Shown piece after piece: positions 57,189-64,000 of a stretch of 64,000 nucleotides of DNA. The translations under genes were made by a program, and so were the position numbers. Where the stretch lies: positions 3,223 to 67,222 of the forward strand of contig DASXAA010000147.1 in the NCBI GenBank assembly GCA_036407035.1, in the 5' to 3' direction. This stretch comes from JACVRW01 sp036407035 (GTDB lineage Bacteria > Actinomycetota > Thermoleophilia > Solirubrobacterales > Thermoleophilaceae). Under the pieces are notes generated by a model. The model was not told where the DNA came from. It did no database searches and saw nothing but the letters and a program-made list of their open reading frames with translations. Each line of letters begins with the position of its first letter. Positions within the stretch are counted from its first letter, which is position 1.

Positions 57189-57824
57189 CACGGTCAGTCC
57201 CACGAGCCGCGAGACCACCATAGCCACGTAGGCGATCCCCGCCACCTCCTCGAGCATCACGAGCCCGCGCGCGAACGCCTTGATCGGCGCGACGTCGCTG
57301 AGGCCGGTGCTCGACAGGGTCGTGAAGCTGAGGAAGAGCAGCTCCATCCAGGTGCGGTCCGCATCCGGGTCGACCGCGGCCGTGAAGCTGCCCGGCTCGA
57401 TCGCCTGGCAGACCGTGTACGTGTACGCGAACGCCCAACCGACCAGCGTGAACGTCGCGCCGATCGCGAACAGCTCGTCGCGGGTGACCTCGTGGTCGGC
57501 GAGCATGTACAGGATCAGCCCGACGGCGGCGTAGAAGTAGAGCACGGCCTCCAGCGCCGACGAGTACGGGACGAGGTCGTCGCTGCGAGTGACGGCCTGG
57601 ATCAGGAGCAGGACTGCCGCCGGCGCGGCGATGATGAGCGCGATCCACGGCAGTCCGGGCAGGGTGCGAACGGCCCGGACGACGAGCCCGAGCAGCAGGA
57701 CGCCGAGCAGGCTGAACAGCGACCGCCCGACCTCGTGGCCCTGCATGAACGGATAGAGCAGGACCGCGGCGAGCTGGGCGGCGAACAGGACCGCCGACGG
57801 GTCGCGCTTGGCGAGGCGGAGCAC
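57165..57824 (-). CDS. two-pore-type ion channel membrane protein
   Basis: The 219-aa protein has several hydrophobic helices and an ion-channel pore-like segment (WMELLFLSFTTLSSTGLSDV), as in two-helix potassium channels (Ion_trans_2), with a TGLSD where the K+ filter would be TVGYGD, so K+ selectivity is doubtful. The GTG at 57824 has TAGCTT six bases upstream on its strand, a leaderless arrangement. It converges with the oxidoreductase. Confidence 0.75.
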   Translation of the reverse strand: MLRLAKRDPSAVLFAAQLAAVLLYPFMQGHEVGRSLFSLLGVLLLGLVVRAVRTLPGLPWIALIIAAPAAVLLLIQAVTRSDDLVPYSSALEAVLYFYAAVGLILYMLADHEVTRDELFAIGATFTLVGWAFAYTYTVCQAIEPGSFTAAVDPDADRTWMELLFLSFTTLSSTGLSDVAPIKAFARGLVMLEEVAGIAYVAMVVSRLVGLTVLRRASTR

Positions 57825-57896
57825 ACGACGAAGCTAGCTAGCGGACCGGTCGCAACCGCGCGGCGGCGCCGCGCGGTCGCCACCCCGGCGGCCGCC

Positions 57897-58871
57897 CTAC
57901 GGCTGCCGGATCAGATCGTCGAGGTTCGGCTCCTCCTCGATGAAGCCGTAGTCCTTGGCGAGCTTCGCCGTCAGCTCGATCGTCGGGCGGTTCAGGTCCG
58001 CGCGCCACTGGGGCAGGGCCATCGCCTGGGCCGCCTCGGGCGGGATCTCCGTGTAGTCGAGCACCGCCTTGCGCACAGCCTCCGGATGCTGCTGCGTGTA
58101 GGTCAGCGACTTGTTCATTGCGCGAACGAAGCGGTCGATCACGTCGCCGTTCTTCGAGATGTACTCGTCGGTGGAGAAGTACGTGGCGATGGTCAGGTTC
58201 GGCGCCGTCTCCTCGAACGAGTGGAGGAGCGGGGTCGAGCCCTGCCCCTTGCCCTGGGTCACGAAGGGCTCGACCACGAAGGCCGCGTCGATGCGGCCTG
58301 CCTGGAGCGCGGCGTTCGCATCGGGGAAGGGCACCTCGATGTACTTGACCTTCGTGTAGTCGGCGCCGGCCTTCTTGAGGGCGGTGTTGATCGTCAGCGG
58401 CCCCACGTTCTGCAGCGTGTTGACCGAGACCGTCTTGCCCTCGAGGTCCTTCGGCGTCCGGATGTCGCTGCCCTTCTTGACGAGCACGGCGTCCCAGGCC
58501 TTGTCGGGGGACGCGGCGCCGAGCACGCCCTGGGAGATGATCTTCACCGGCAGCTTCTTGGACCCGGCGATGATCAGCGAGGTCGTGTTCGAGAAGCCGA
58601 TCTGGTAGTCGCCGGCGACGGTGGAGGTGACGATCGCCGCGCCGCCCTCCGCGAACTGCGGCTTGATCGTGAGCTTCTCCTCCTTGAAGAACCCCCGCTC
58701 CATCCCCACGAAGAGGGGCGCGACGTCCGCGATCGGGATCACCCCGACCTTCAGCGTCACGGCCTCCCCCTCGGCGGTGCCGCCCGAGTCTCCGCCGCAC
58801 CCGGCGAGCGCCGGGACACATGCGACGACTGCGATCAGAACAAGGGCGGTCGCCCATTTCAGAGGCTTCAT
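57897..58871 (-). CDS. ABC transporter substrate-binding lipoprotein (NMT1/SsuA type)
   Basis: The 324-aa protein has a lipobox LAGC and the periplasmic-binding fold of the NMT1/THI5/SsuA group: LKVGVIPIADVAPLFVGMER, GDYQIGFSNTTSLIIAGSKK, GKTVSVNTLQNVGPLTINTA and AGRIDAAFVVEPFVTQGKGQ. Such receptors bind nitrate, sulfonates, thiamine precursors or aromatic acids. No permease or ATPase gene is nearby. A G-rich tandem repeat and an AT-rich island precede its ATG. Confidence 0.9.
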   Translation of the reverse strand: MKPLKWATALVLIAVVACVPALAGCGGDSGGTAEGEAVTLKVGVIPIADVAPLFVGMERGFFKEEKLTIKPQFAEGGAAIVTSTVAGDYQIGFSNTTSLIIAGSKKLPVKIISQGVLGAASPDKAWDAVLVKKGSDIRTPKDLEGKTVSVNTLQNVGPLTINTALKKAGADYTKVKYIEVPFPDANAALQAGRIDAAFVVEPFVTQGKGQGSTPLLHSFEETAPNLTIATYFSTDEYISKNGDVIDRFVRAMNKSLTYTQQHPEAVRKAVLDYTEIPPEAAQAMALPQWRADLNRPTIELTAKLAKDYGFIEEEPNLDDLIRQP

Positions 58872-58913
58872 GGGCTCCCTTTACCCAAAACACCAAAAAA
58901 TATGATCTACGCC

Positions 58914-59036
58914 GGGACCGGCGGGCGGGGCGCGAGCGGGCGGGCGGGGCGGGACCGGCGGGGCGGGGCGCGAGCGGGCGGGCCGGGACCGGCGGGGCGG
59001 GGCGCGAGCGGGCCGGCGGGGCGCGAGCCCGTGGGC
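58914..59036. repeat. G-rich tandem repeat, 3.5 copies
   Basis: Units start at 58914 (37 bases), 58951 (34 bases), 58985 (30 bases) and 59015 (22 bases, partial). The shared core is GGGACCGGCGGGGCGGGGCG followed by CGAGCGGGC. Runs of GGG/GGGG recur every few bases, so a G-quadruplex could form on the + strand. Confidence 0.85.
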
Positions 59037-59045
59037 AGCGCCGCC

Positions 59046-60038
59046 CTACACCCGGAAGCGGTCCTGCACCTCGGGCGCGAACAGCTCCTCGGGCGCGAGC
59101 CGGCGCGCGCACACGCCCTGCTCGGCCGCCCGCTCCAGGAACCAATCGAGGGTCCGCCGGTTCGGCTCGATCCCGTAGGGCCACGGGTCCTCCCCGAAGA
59201 TCTCGACCGCGCGCTCCGCGTTCGCCGGCGCCCACGGCACCGGAAAGCGCGGCGCGTTCGCGTCGGTCGCCCGCTCGAGGCTCCGCCGCTTGGCCTCCTC
59301 GAACGCCGTGAACAGGTTCATCGCGACCCAGGGCGCGGCCTCGTAGAGGTCCGCCCGCAGCGCGACCACGTGCATGATCGGGAACACACCGCTCGCGCGG
59401 AAGGAGGCCTCCTCGACCGCCCGGTAGTCCGGGAACAGCCGCACGATCCGCCCGCCGCCGAATTCCGCCGGTGGATGGGCCGCGATCACGGCGTCGAGCT
59501 CACCGGCAAGGAGCAGCTCGTTCAGCGTGCGATCCGGCTCCGGCGTGACCGACACGCCCGCCGGCAGATCCACCGACACCCCCTCGCGGCGCCCCGGCTC
59601 GTTCGTGCCCGCCTGGACCCACTGCACGTCCGCGACCCGCACGCCGAACTCGTGCTCGAGCACGCCGCGCGCGTAGACCGTGGCGGTCTGGGTCCACTCG
59701 GGGATCCCCACGCGCCCGCCCGCCAGCGCGGCCGGGTCGCCGACCGGCCCGTCGGCGCGGACGAAGATCGCCGAGTGCCGGAACGCGCGCGAGGTGAACA
59801 CCGGGATCGCCACGAGCGACTCGTCGCCGGCGGCCCGGAGCGAGCTGTACTTCGCGAGCGACAGCTCCGACGCCTCCCACTCCCGGTGGCGCACGAAGCG
59901 GTGGAAGATCTCCTCGACCGGATGGTGGACGCACGTGAGCCGCACGCCCTCGACCGAGACGGCGCCGGAGGCGAGGTCGCGCACGTGGTCGTACTCGTTC
60001 ACCGCCAGCGTGACCGGGATCAGGTGCGGACCGCCCAT
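59046..60038 (-). CDS. 4,5-dihydroxyphthalate-decarboxylase-like / periplasmic-binding-fold protein
   Basis: The 330-aa protein begins LIPVTLAVNEYDHVRDLASG and has CVHHPVEEIFHRFVRHREWE, SELSLAKYSSLRAAGDESLV, FRHSAIFVRADGPVGDPAAL and FPIMHVVALRADLYEAAPW. It resembles the family annotated as 4,5-dihydroxyphthalate decarboxylase (Pht5), which shares the PBP2 fold. It has no signal peptide, so it is cytosolic. Enzyme activity or ligand is not certain. It is divergent from the SUMF1-like gene and a 36-bp tandem repeat lies between their starts. Confidence 0.8.
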   Translation of the reverse strand: MGGPHLIPVTLAVNEYDHVRDLASGAVSVEGVRLTCVHHPVEEIFHRFVRHREWEASELSLAKYSSLRAAGDESLVAIPVFTSRAFRHSAIFVRADGPVGDPAALAGGRVGIPEWTQTATVYARGVLEHEFGVRVADVQWVQAGTNEPGRREGVSVDLPAGVSVTPEPDRTLNELLLAGELDAVIAAHPPAEFGGGRIVRLFPDYRAVEEASFRASGVFPIMHVVALRADLYEAAPWVAMNLFTAFEEAKRRSLERATDANAPRFPVPWAPANAERAVEIFGEDPWPYGIEPNRRTLDWFLERAAEQGVCARRLAPEELFAPEVQDRFRV

Positions 60039-60045
60039 GCCAGAG

Positions 60046-60118
60046 GCCATACCCAGAATCCGCGCTCGCCCGGCACCGGCTTGCCATACCCAGAATCCGC
60101 GCTCGCCCGGCACCGGCT
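60046..60118. repeat. 36-bp perfect direct repeat in a divergent promoter region
   Basis: The unit starting GCCATACCCAGAATCCGCGC occurs identically at 60046-60081 and 60083-60118, separated by one base. Read on the minus strand each unit ends in a TATGGC, which could act as a -10 element. Confidence 0.9.
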
Positions 60119-60148
60119 AGCATCGGCCGCGATCAGGCAGCCTTGCCC

Positions 60149-60826
60149 GTGACCGCGCCCGCCGCACAAGCACCGCCGCGCGTCGCACTCGGCGCGGCCG
60201 TCACGCTGCCGGCCGGGACCTACCGGCTCGGAGAGCCCGGCGAGGAGCGGCCGGTCACGCTCCGCCAGGTCCTGATCGGCCGCTGGCCGGTCACGAACGC
60301 GCACGCGCGGCGCTTCTTCGAGGCGACCGAAACGCCGCCGGCGCCCGACCTTGCCGCCAGGCTCGGGGCGGCGGCCCTCGCGGACCACCCCGTCACCGGC
60401 ATGTCCTTCCATCAGGCCGAGGACTTCTGCCGCTGGGCGTCGGCCGAGCTTGGGCGCCCCGCACGGCTGCCGGCGGGCGACGAGTGGGAGGCGGCCGCGC
60501 GCGGGGACGACGGCCGCCCCTGGCCGTGGGGGCACACGTTCGACCCGGATCGCTGCGCGTGCGCCGAGTCGGGCTGGGGCTGGACCGTCCCGGTGACCGC
60601 TCACCCGGACGCCGCCGGTCCGTTCGGAACCGAGCAGCAGGCCGGCAACGTTTGGGAGTGGGTCGCGGACCGCACGCCGGACGGCTGGCGGATGGTGCGC
60701 GGCGGCTCGTGGCTCGACCACGAGTGGGGCGTGCGGGCCTCGCGCGCGCTGGCCGCGGACCCGGCCCGCGGCACCGAGACCACCGGCTTTCGAATCGTCA
60801 TCGAGAACTCCGGGAGGGAGCCATGA
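60149..60826 (+). CDS. SUMF1/EgtB/PvdO-fold protein lacking the formylglycine Cys pair
   Basis: The 225-aa protein has the FGE-sulfatase fold landmarks GTYRLGEPGEERPVTLRQVL, HPVTGMSFHQAEDFCRWASA, PAGDEWEAAARG, PWPWGHTFDP, AGNVWEWVAD and RGGSWLDHEWGVRASR. The formylglycine-generating enzyme uses two Cys just after RGGS; here that region (DHEWGVRASRALAADPARGT) has none. It is therefore not an FGE and may act on another substrate or be structural. GTG 60149 or TTG 60143 may start it. It overlaps the next gene by ATGA. Confidence 0.83.
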   Translation: MTAPAAQAPPRVALGAAVTLPAGTYRLGEPGEERPVTLRQVLIGRWPVTNAHARRFFEATETPPAPDLAARLGAAALADHPVTGMSFHQAEDFCRWASAELGRPARLPAGDEWEAAARGDDGRPWPWGHTFDPDRCACAESGWGWTVPVTAHPDAAGPFGTEQQAGNVWEWVADRTPDGWRMVRGGSWLDHEWGVRASRALAADPARGTETTGFRIVIENSGREP

Positions 60827-61191
60827 GACCGCCCGATCGCGCGGAGCTGTTCGAAGCGCTGCGCGACGTCTACGACCCCTGCTGCGCCGACCGCGGCATC
60901 AGCATCGTCGACATGGGCATCGTCGAGGACGTGCGCGTCAACGGGGCGCACGTTCAGGTGGACCTCGTGCCCACCACCGGCTGGTGCCCGTTCGTCGCGA
61001 ACATGTCGAGTGCGATCCCCGACCGCCTGCGCCGCCTGCCCGGCGTGGAGACGGTCGACGTGAGCGTCGTCTGGGAGCCGGTCTGGACGATGGAGCGGCT
61101 GTCCCCCTCCGCCCGCGACAAGCTCGTCATGCCGCTCGACGAGCTGGAGCCCTACCGCGAGCGCCGGCTCGCGCAAACCGAAGGAGCGTGA
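60823..61191 (+). CDS. MIP18/DUF59 family metal-sulfur cluster factor (PaaD/SufT-like)
   Basis: The 122-aa protein has RGISIVDMGIVEDVRVNGAH and TTGWCPFVANMSSAIPDRL with the conserved Cys55, then WEPVWTMERLSPSARDKLV. MIP18-family proteins help mature Fe-S enzymes; PaaD does so for the phenylacetyl-CoA epoxidase. DPCC at residues 18-21 replaces the usual DPE(I/L). The ATG overlaps the SUMF1-like stop (ATGA) and the amidohydrolase starts 5 bases later, so the factor may mature that enzyme or another partner of this operon. Confidence 0.87.
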   Translation: MRPPDRAELFEALRDVYDPCCADRGISIVDMGIVEDVRVNGAHVQVDLVPTTGWCPFVANMSSAIPDRLRRLPGVETVDVSVVWEPVWTMERLSPSARDKLVMPLDELEPYRERRLAQTEGA

Positions 61192-61196
61192 ATCGA

Positions 61197-62240
61197 ATGG
61201 CCACGGTCGAGACCGAGCAGGCCGAGACGCGGGAGCGGAAGGTCTCCGCGTTCGTGTTCGACTGCGTCTGCCACATCTTCAACTTCGACAAGGGCAACGC
61301 GATCGGCCCCCCGGGCGAGATGTTCGACGAGCACCTCTACGCGTTCCACAGCCTGCTCACGCGCGAGGACGAGCGAATCCTCTCGCGCGAGGAGTTCTTC
61401 CGCGAGTGGAGCGTCGACGAGATCTACGACATGGTCATCGAGGGCTCCGACACGGACATGATCGTCGCCCAGCCGCTGCCGCTGACAGACCTCTTCCACG
61501 ACGGCCTCTCGCCCTGGGAGAAGTGCGCCGAGATGGCCCGCAAGCACCCGGACCGCGCCGTGTTCTGGGGCTCGGTGAACCCGCTCGAGGGGAAGAAGGC
61601 GCTCGACCTGATGGAGGTCCAGGTCAAGGAGTACGGCGCCAAGGCGTTCAAGTTCTACAACGTGCGCTACGACTACGGGCGTCCCTTCCCGTGGCGCATG
61701 GACGACCCGCGCGTGGCCTACCCGGCGTTCGAGAAGGCGCAGGAGCTGGGCGTGAACCTGATCGGCGTGCACAAGGGCGTGCCGCTCGGCCCGCAGCCGG
61801 TGGAGCACACGCGCACGTTCGACATGGACGGCGCCGCCGCGAACTTCCCCGACATCAACTTCGTCATCTTCCACGTCGGGCTGCCGTGGCTCGACGAGGT
61901 GCTGTGGCAGATCGTGCGCTACCCGAACCTGTACGCGTCGATCGCGGCGACGGTGAACTTCATCTCCCGCCAGCCGCGCGTGTTCGCGGAGACGCTCGGG
62001 AAGATGATGTGGTGGTGCGGCGAGGACAAGATCATCTACGGCGGCGAGGCGCCGATCTGGCACCCGCAGTGGGCGCTCGAGGAGTTCTGGAACTTCGAGC
62101 TGCCGCAGGACATCGTGGAGGAGCGCGGCCATCCGCAGCTGACCGAGCAGGCCAAGCGCAAGATCCTCGGCGAGAACCTCGCGCGGCTGCACGGCATCGA
62201 CGTGGACGCCAAACGCAGCGAGCTCGGCGTGCCGGGATAG
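61197..62240 (+). CDS. amidohydrolase-2 (ACMSD-like) with altered metal ligands
   Basis: The 347-aa protein has the TIM-barrel layout of amidohydrolase family 2. The first metal motif D-x-H-x-H reads D22-C-V24-C-H26, so the first His is Val; other ligands are His192 (IGVHKG) and His226 (IFHVGLP), and the C-terminal catalytic Asp position is Glu284 (YGGEAPIWHP). Family members are decarboxylases and hydratases of aromatic acids. AAGGAG lies upstream of ATG 61197. It is the third gene of the SUMF1/MIP18 operon. Confidence 0.85.
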   Translation: MATVETEQAETRERKVSAFVFDCVCHIFNFDKGNAIGPPGEMFDEHLYAFHSLLTREDERILSREEFFREWSVDEIYDMVIEGSDTDMIVAQPLPLTDLFHDGLSPWEKCAEMARKHPDRAVFWGSVNPLEGKKALDLMEVQVKEYGAKAFKFYNVRYDYGRPFPWRMDDPRVAYPAFEKAQELGVNLIGVHKGVPLGPQPVEHTRTFDMDGAAANFPDINFVIFHVGLPWLDEVLWQIVRYPNLYASIAATVNFISRQPRVFAETLGKMMWWCGEDKIIYGGEAPIWHPQWALEEFWNFELPQDIVEERGHPQLTEQAKRKILGENLARLHGIDVDAKRSELGVPG

Positions 62241-62247
62241 GGCGCGC

Positions 62248-63318
62248 GTGAACGACGAGCGCCTGGTCGAGCTGCTCTCGGCCTGCACGGAGGCCTTCGG
62301 CCCGTCCGGCTTCGAGGAGCCGGCGCGGCGGGTGGTGCAGGGCTACGCGGAGGGGCTGGCCGACGAGGTGGAGGTCGACGGAACCGGCAACCTGATCGCG
62401 CGGCTCGGCGGCGGCGACGGCGGCCCGGCGCCGGTGGTGCTCACCGCCCACATGGACGAGGTCGGCCTGATGGTCGCCCACGTGGACGACGAGGGCTTCC
62501 TTCGGCTCGCTCCGATCGGCGGCTGGGACGCGGTCGTCCTCCCGGCACAGCGGCTCAGCGTCGCCACGGACGACGGCGAGCCCGTGACGGGCGTCATCTC
62601 GACCGTGCCGCCCCACGTGACGAAGGGCGAGGCGCCCAAGGCCGAGCTCGACGAGCTGGCCCTGGACGTGGGCGCCGCCGACGCCGCCGCGGTGGCGAGC
62701 CTCGGGATCGACGTCGGCTCGCCGGCGGTACCGTCCGCCCGCCTCGAGCGACTGTCGGGCGACGCGGTGGCCGCCAAGGCGCTCGACAACCGCGCCGGAT
62801 GCGTGGCCGTGCTCGAGACGCTGCGGGCGCTGCGGGACGACCCGCCCGCCGGCGGCGTCGTCGCGATCTTCACGACGAGCGAGGAGCGCGACCAGTCGGG
62901 CGCCGCAATGTCCGCGCGCGGGATCGACCCGGCGCTCGTGCTCGTCGTGGAGACGACGATCGCGGCCGACCTCCCCGGTGTGCCGCCGCAGCGCCGCGTG
63001 ACCCGGATGGGCGGCGGCCCCGCCATCACGGTCATGGACCGCTACTGGACCGCGCCGCCGACCGTGGTTCGAGAGCTGCGGCGGATCGCCGCGGAGATCG
63101 ACGTGCCCCTGCAGGCGAAGGCCCCGAACATCGGCGGCACCGACGCCTACGCCTGGCGCCGCGAGCGCCCGGACCTGCCCGCCGCGGTCGTCGCGACGCC
63201 GTGCCGCGGCATCCACAGCGCCTCGGGCGTGCTGCGGCTGGCCGACCTGCGGGCAACGGTGCGGCTGCTGGAGGCGGCGGTCCGGGCGGACGGTGGCCGC
63301 TGGCGACCGAGCCGCTAG
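62248..63318 (+). CDS. M42-family metallopeptidase
   Basis: The 356-aa protein has HMDEVG (His68, Asp70), GGWDAVVLPAQ, KALDNRAGC, TSEERDQSGA and IHSASGVLRLADL, the metal and catalytic positions of M42 aminopeptidases (tetrahedral TET-type and FrvX-like). It removes N-terminal residues from peptides using two metals. The GTG start is 7 bases after the amidohydrolase stop, so it ends the operon, although its role with an amidohydrolase is unclear. Confidence 0.9.
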   Translation: MNDERLVELLSACTEAFGPSGFEEPARRVVQGYAEGLADEVEVDGTGNLIARLGGGDGGPAPVVLTAHMDEVGLMVAHVDDEGFLRLAPIGGWDAVVLPAQRLSVATDDGEPVTGVISTVPPHVTKGEAPKAELDELALDVGAADAAAVASLGIDVGSPAVPSARLERLSGDAVAAKALDNRAGCVAVLETLRALRDDPPAGGVVAIFTTSEERDQSGAAMSARGIDPALVLVVETTIAADLPGVPPQRRVTRMGGGPAITVMDRYWTAPPTVVRELRRIAAEIDVPLQAKAPNIGGTDAYAWRRERPDLPAAVVATPCRGIHSASGVLRLADLRATVRLLEAAVRADGGRWRPSR

Positions 63319-63366
63319 ACGTCCGCGGTCGGTCCTCGGGTGGCGCCGTTGGCGCTCGTGCGTGCC

Positions 63367-63425
63367 GACGGGATGGGAGGCCGCTCGGCTGGGGAAGGGG
63401 GTCTGGCTCGCTCGTGCCGGCGAGG
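63367..63425 (+). repeat. dispersed intergenic repeat, copy 2
   Basis: This copy matches 28585-28640 with GGGATGGGAGG, GGCTGGGGAAGGGG, GGCTCGC and GCCGG in the same order. It is in the gap between the M42 gene and the MocR-type gene. Confidence 0.7.
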
Positions 63426-63581
63426 TCCGGCCGCGGCGCTCGACCGGCGCATGCAGGCGAGCGTGGTGCGTCTGAGTCAACCCCTGGCTGACCGAAACGC
63501 GCCACACTCCGCCGCAGGCCCTGCACTCGGCCCGAGCGCAGTTCTCAGATCGCAGGGCGAGGGGATCGGCCGGCGCCGTGC

Positions 63582-64000
63582 TCAACGGCTGACCACGGAT
63601 GTGGCGCGAAGCGCATCCGCGAGCAGTCCAGTCCCGCGCTCGATCGCGGGTTCGGCCAGGTAGGCGTGACCGAGCACCACTCCGGGCCGGCGCTCGCCGG
63701 TGTAGCTGTGCAGCGACAGTCCCTCGATGCCGACGCCGTGGCGGGCCGCGGCCGCGAGCAGGCTCGGCTCGTCCACGTCCCCCGGTAGCTCGACGAGCGC
63801 GTACAGGCCGCTCGCGCCGCTGTGTGGACGCCACGCCGGGAGCTCACGCGCGAGCGCGGCGAGCAGCGTCTCGCGGCGGCGGGCGTAGCGCAGGCGCATG
63901 CGCCGTAGGTGACGCTCGAGCTCGCCGCGGGAGATGAAGTCGGCAAGCGCGAGCTGACCGGTGATCTCCGAGCCCGCGTCCTCGATCGCCTTCGCGGAGA
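63582..64000 (-). CDS. MocR-type PLP-dependent GntR regulator (partial, C-terminal end)
   Basis: Only about 138 C-terminal residues are in the window; the rest is beyond base 64000. The visible segment LALADFISRGELERHLRRMR, then RYARRRETLLAALARELP and LPGDVDEPSLLAAAARHGVG, is the end of an aspartate-aminotransferase-like domain as in PdxR/GabR/MocR regulators, where it senses PLP or an amino acid. The HTH part lies outside the window. No adjacent pdx or gab gene is visible. Confidence 0.75.
   Translation of the reverse strand, partial: SAKAIEDAGSEITGQLALADFISRGELERHLRRMRLRYARRRETLLAALARELPAWRPHSGASGLYALVELPGDVDEPSLLAAAARHGVGIEGLSLHSYTGERRPGVVLGHAYLAEPAIERGTGLLADALRATSVVSR

Noticed and set aside
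57492..60152. An 886-codon plus-strand open frame
   Set aside because: It runs antisense through the ion channel, substrate-binding and decarboxylase-like genes, which have clear motifs.

Overview
The window reads as chromosomal DNA of a very GC-rich actinobacterium. The order disA, carD, ispD, (PHP phosphatase), ispF, cysS, rlmB is an actinobacterial housekeeping block, and the three F420-type (LLM) oxidoreductases, four acyl-CoA dehydrogenases and several ECF sigma/anti-sigma pairs fit a soil lineage, perhaps Thermoleophilia (Solirubrobacterales- or Gaiellales-like). The lineage is inferred from gene content; no rRNA is present. Genes are tightly packed, often overlap by 1-8 bases, and many start without a Shine-Dalgarno but 6-9 bases after a TANNNT-like -10 box, so leaderless transcripts look common.

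Bases 1-9800: a Tat-exported FAD enzyme (partial), a Nudix-fold protein with a decayed catalytic box, then the housekeeping block (c-di-AMP synthesis, CarD, MEP isoprenoid steps, an amidase, cysteinyl-tRNA synthetase, 23S rRNA methyltransferase), a SigH-like sigma factor with a structured leader, a 59-aa membrane peptide and tRNA-Thr. Bases 9800-25500: a PlsC-GpsA fusion for phospholipid synthesis, two ECF sigma systems, a rhomboid protease, a cobalamin-type binding protein, pterin dehydratase, a CNNM/CBS membrane protein, 3-hydroxyacyl-CoA dehydrogenase and thiolase, a Ser/Thr kinase and a secreted alpha/beta hydrolase.

Bases 25500-36100 are dominated by fatty-acid catabolism: four acyl-CoA dehydrogenases, a TetR regulator, and a four-gene minus-strand operon (lipoprotein, small protein, methyltransferase, Usp-like protein). 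A nearly identical palindromic operator, TTGACTNGTCAGTCAA, precedes the thiolase (21105) and one acyl-CoA dehydrogenase (34784), so these distant genes are probably co-regulated. Bases 36200-43200: an AbiEi-HTH/DUF559 nuclease-like protein, CtaG, a thioesterase, the PspA-PspAA envelope-stress pair, a methyltransferase divergent from an HxlR regulator, and an MFS transporter. Bases 43200-50100: an aromatic-acid cluster, pobA-pcaF-pcaB plus a benzoylformate-decarboxylase-like enzyme and an AMP-dependent ligase, which feeds 4-hydroxybenzoate into the beta-ketoadipate pathway; pcaGH and pcaIJ are not in the window.

Bases 50100-64000: another LLM enzyme, a lipoprotein/ECF/anti-sigma trio, a 530-bp intergenic region built of inverted repeat doublets, a VOC/DUF899/HxlR group with a clean palindromic operator, an FAD reductase, an ion channel, and an uncharacterised catabolic module (two periplasmic-binding-fold proteins, a Cys-less SUMF1-fold protein, a MIP18/DUF59 factor, an amidohydrolase with altered metal ligands, an M42 peptidase). 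The window ends inside a MocR-type regulator. No CRISPR array, prophage, transposase or rRNA gene was seen. The best candidates for new biology are the 59.0-63.3 kb module, the cysS-linker-rlmB GTGA relay, the SigH-like leader, the inverted-repeat doublets at 52.9-53.4 kb, and the PlsC-GpsA fusion.
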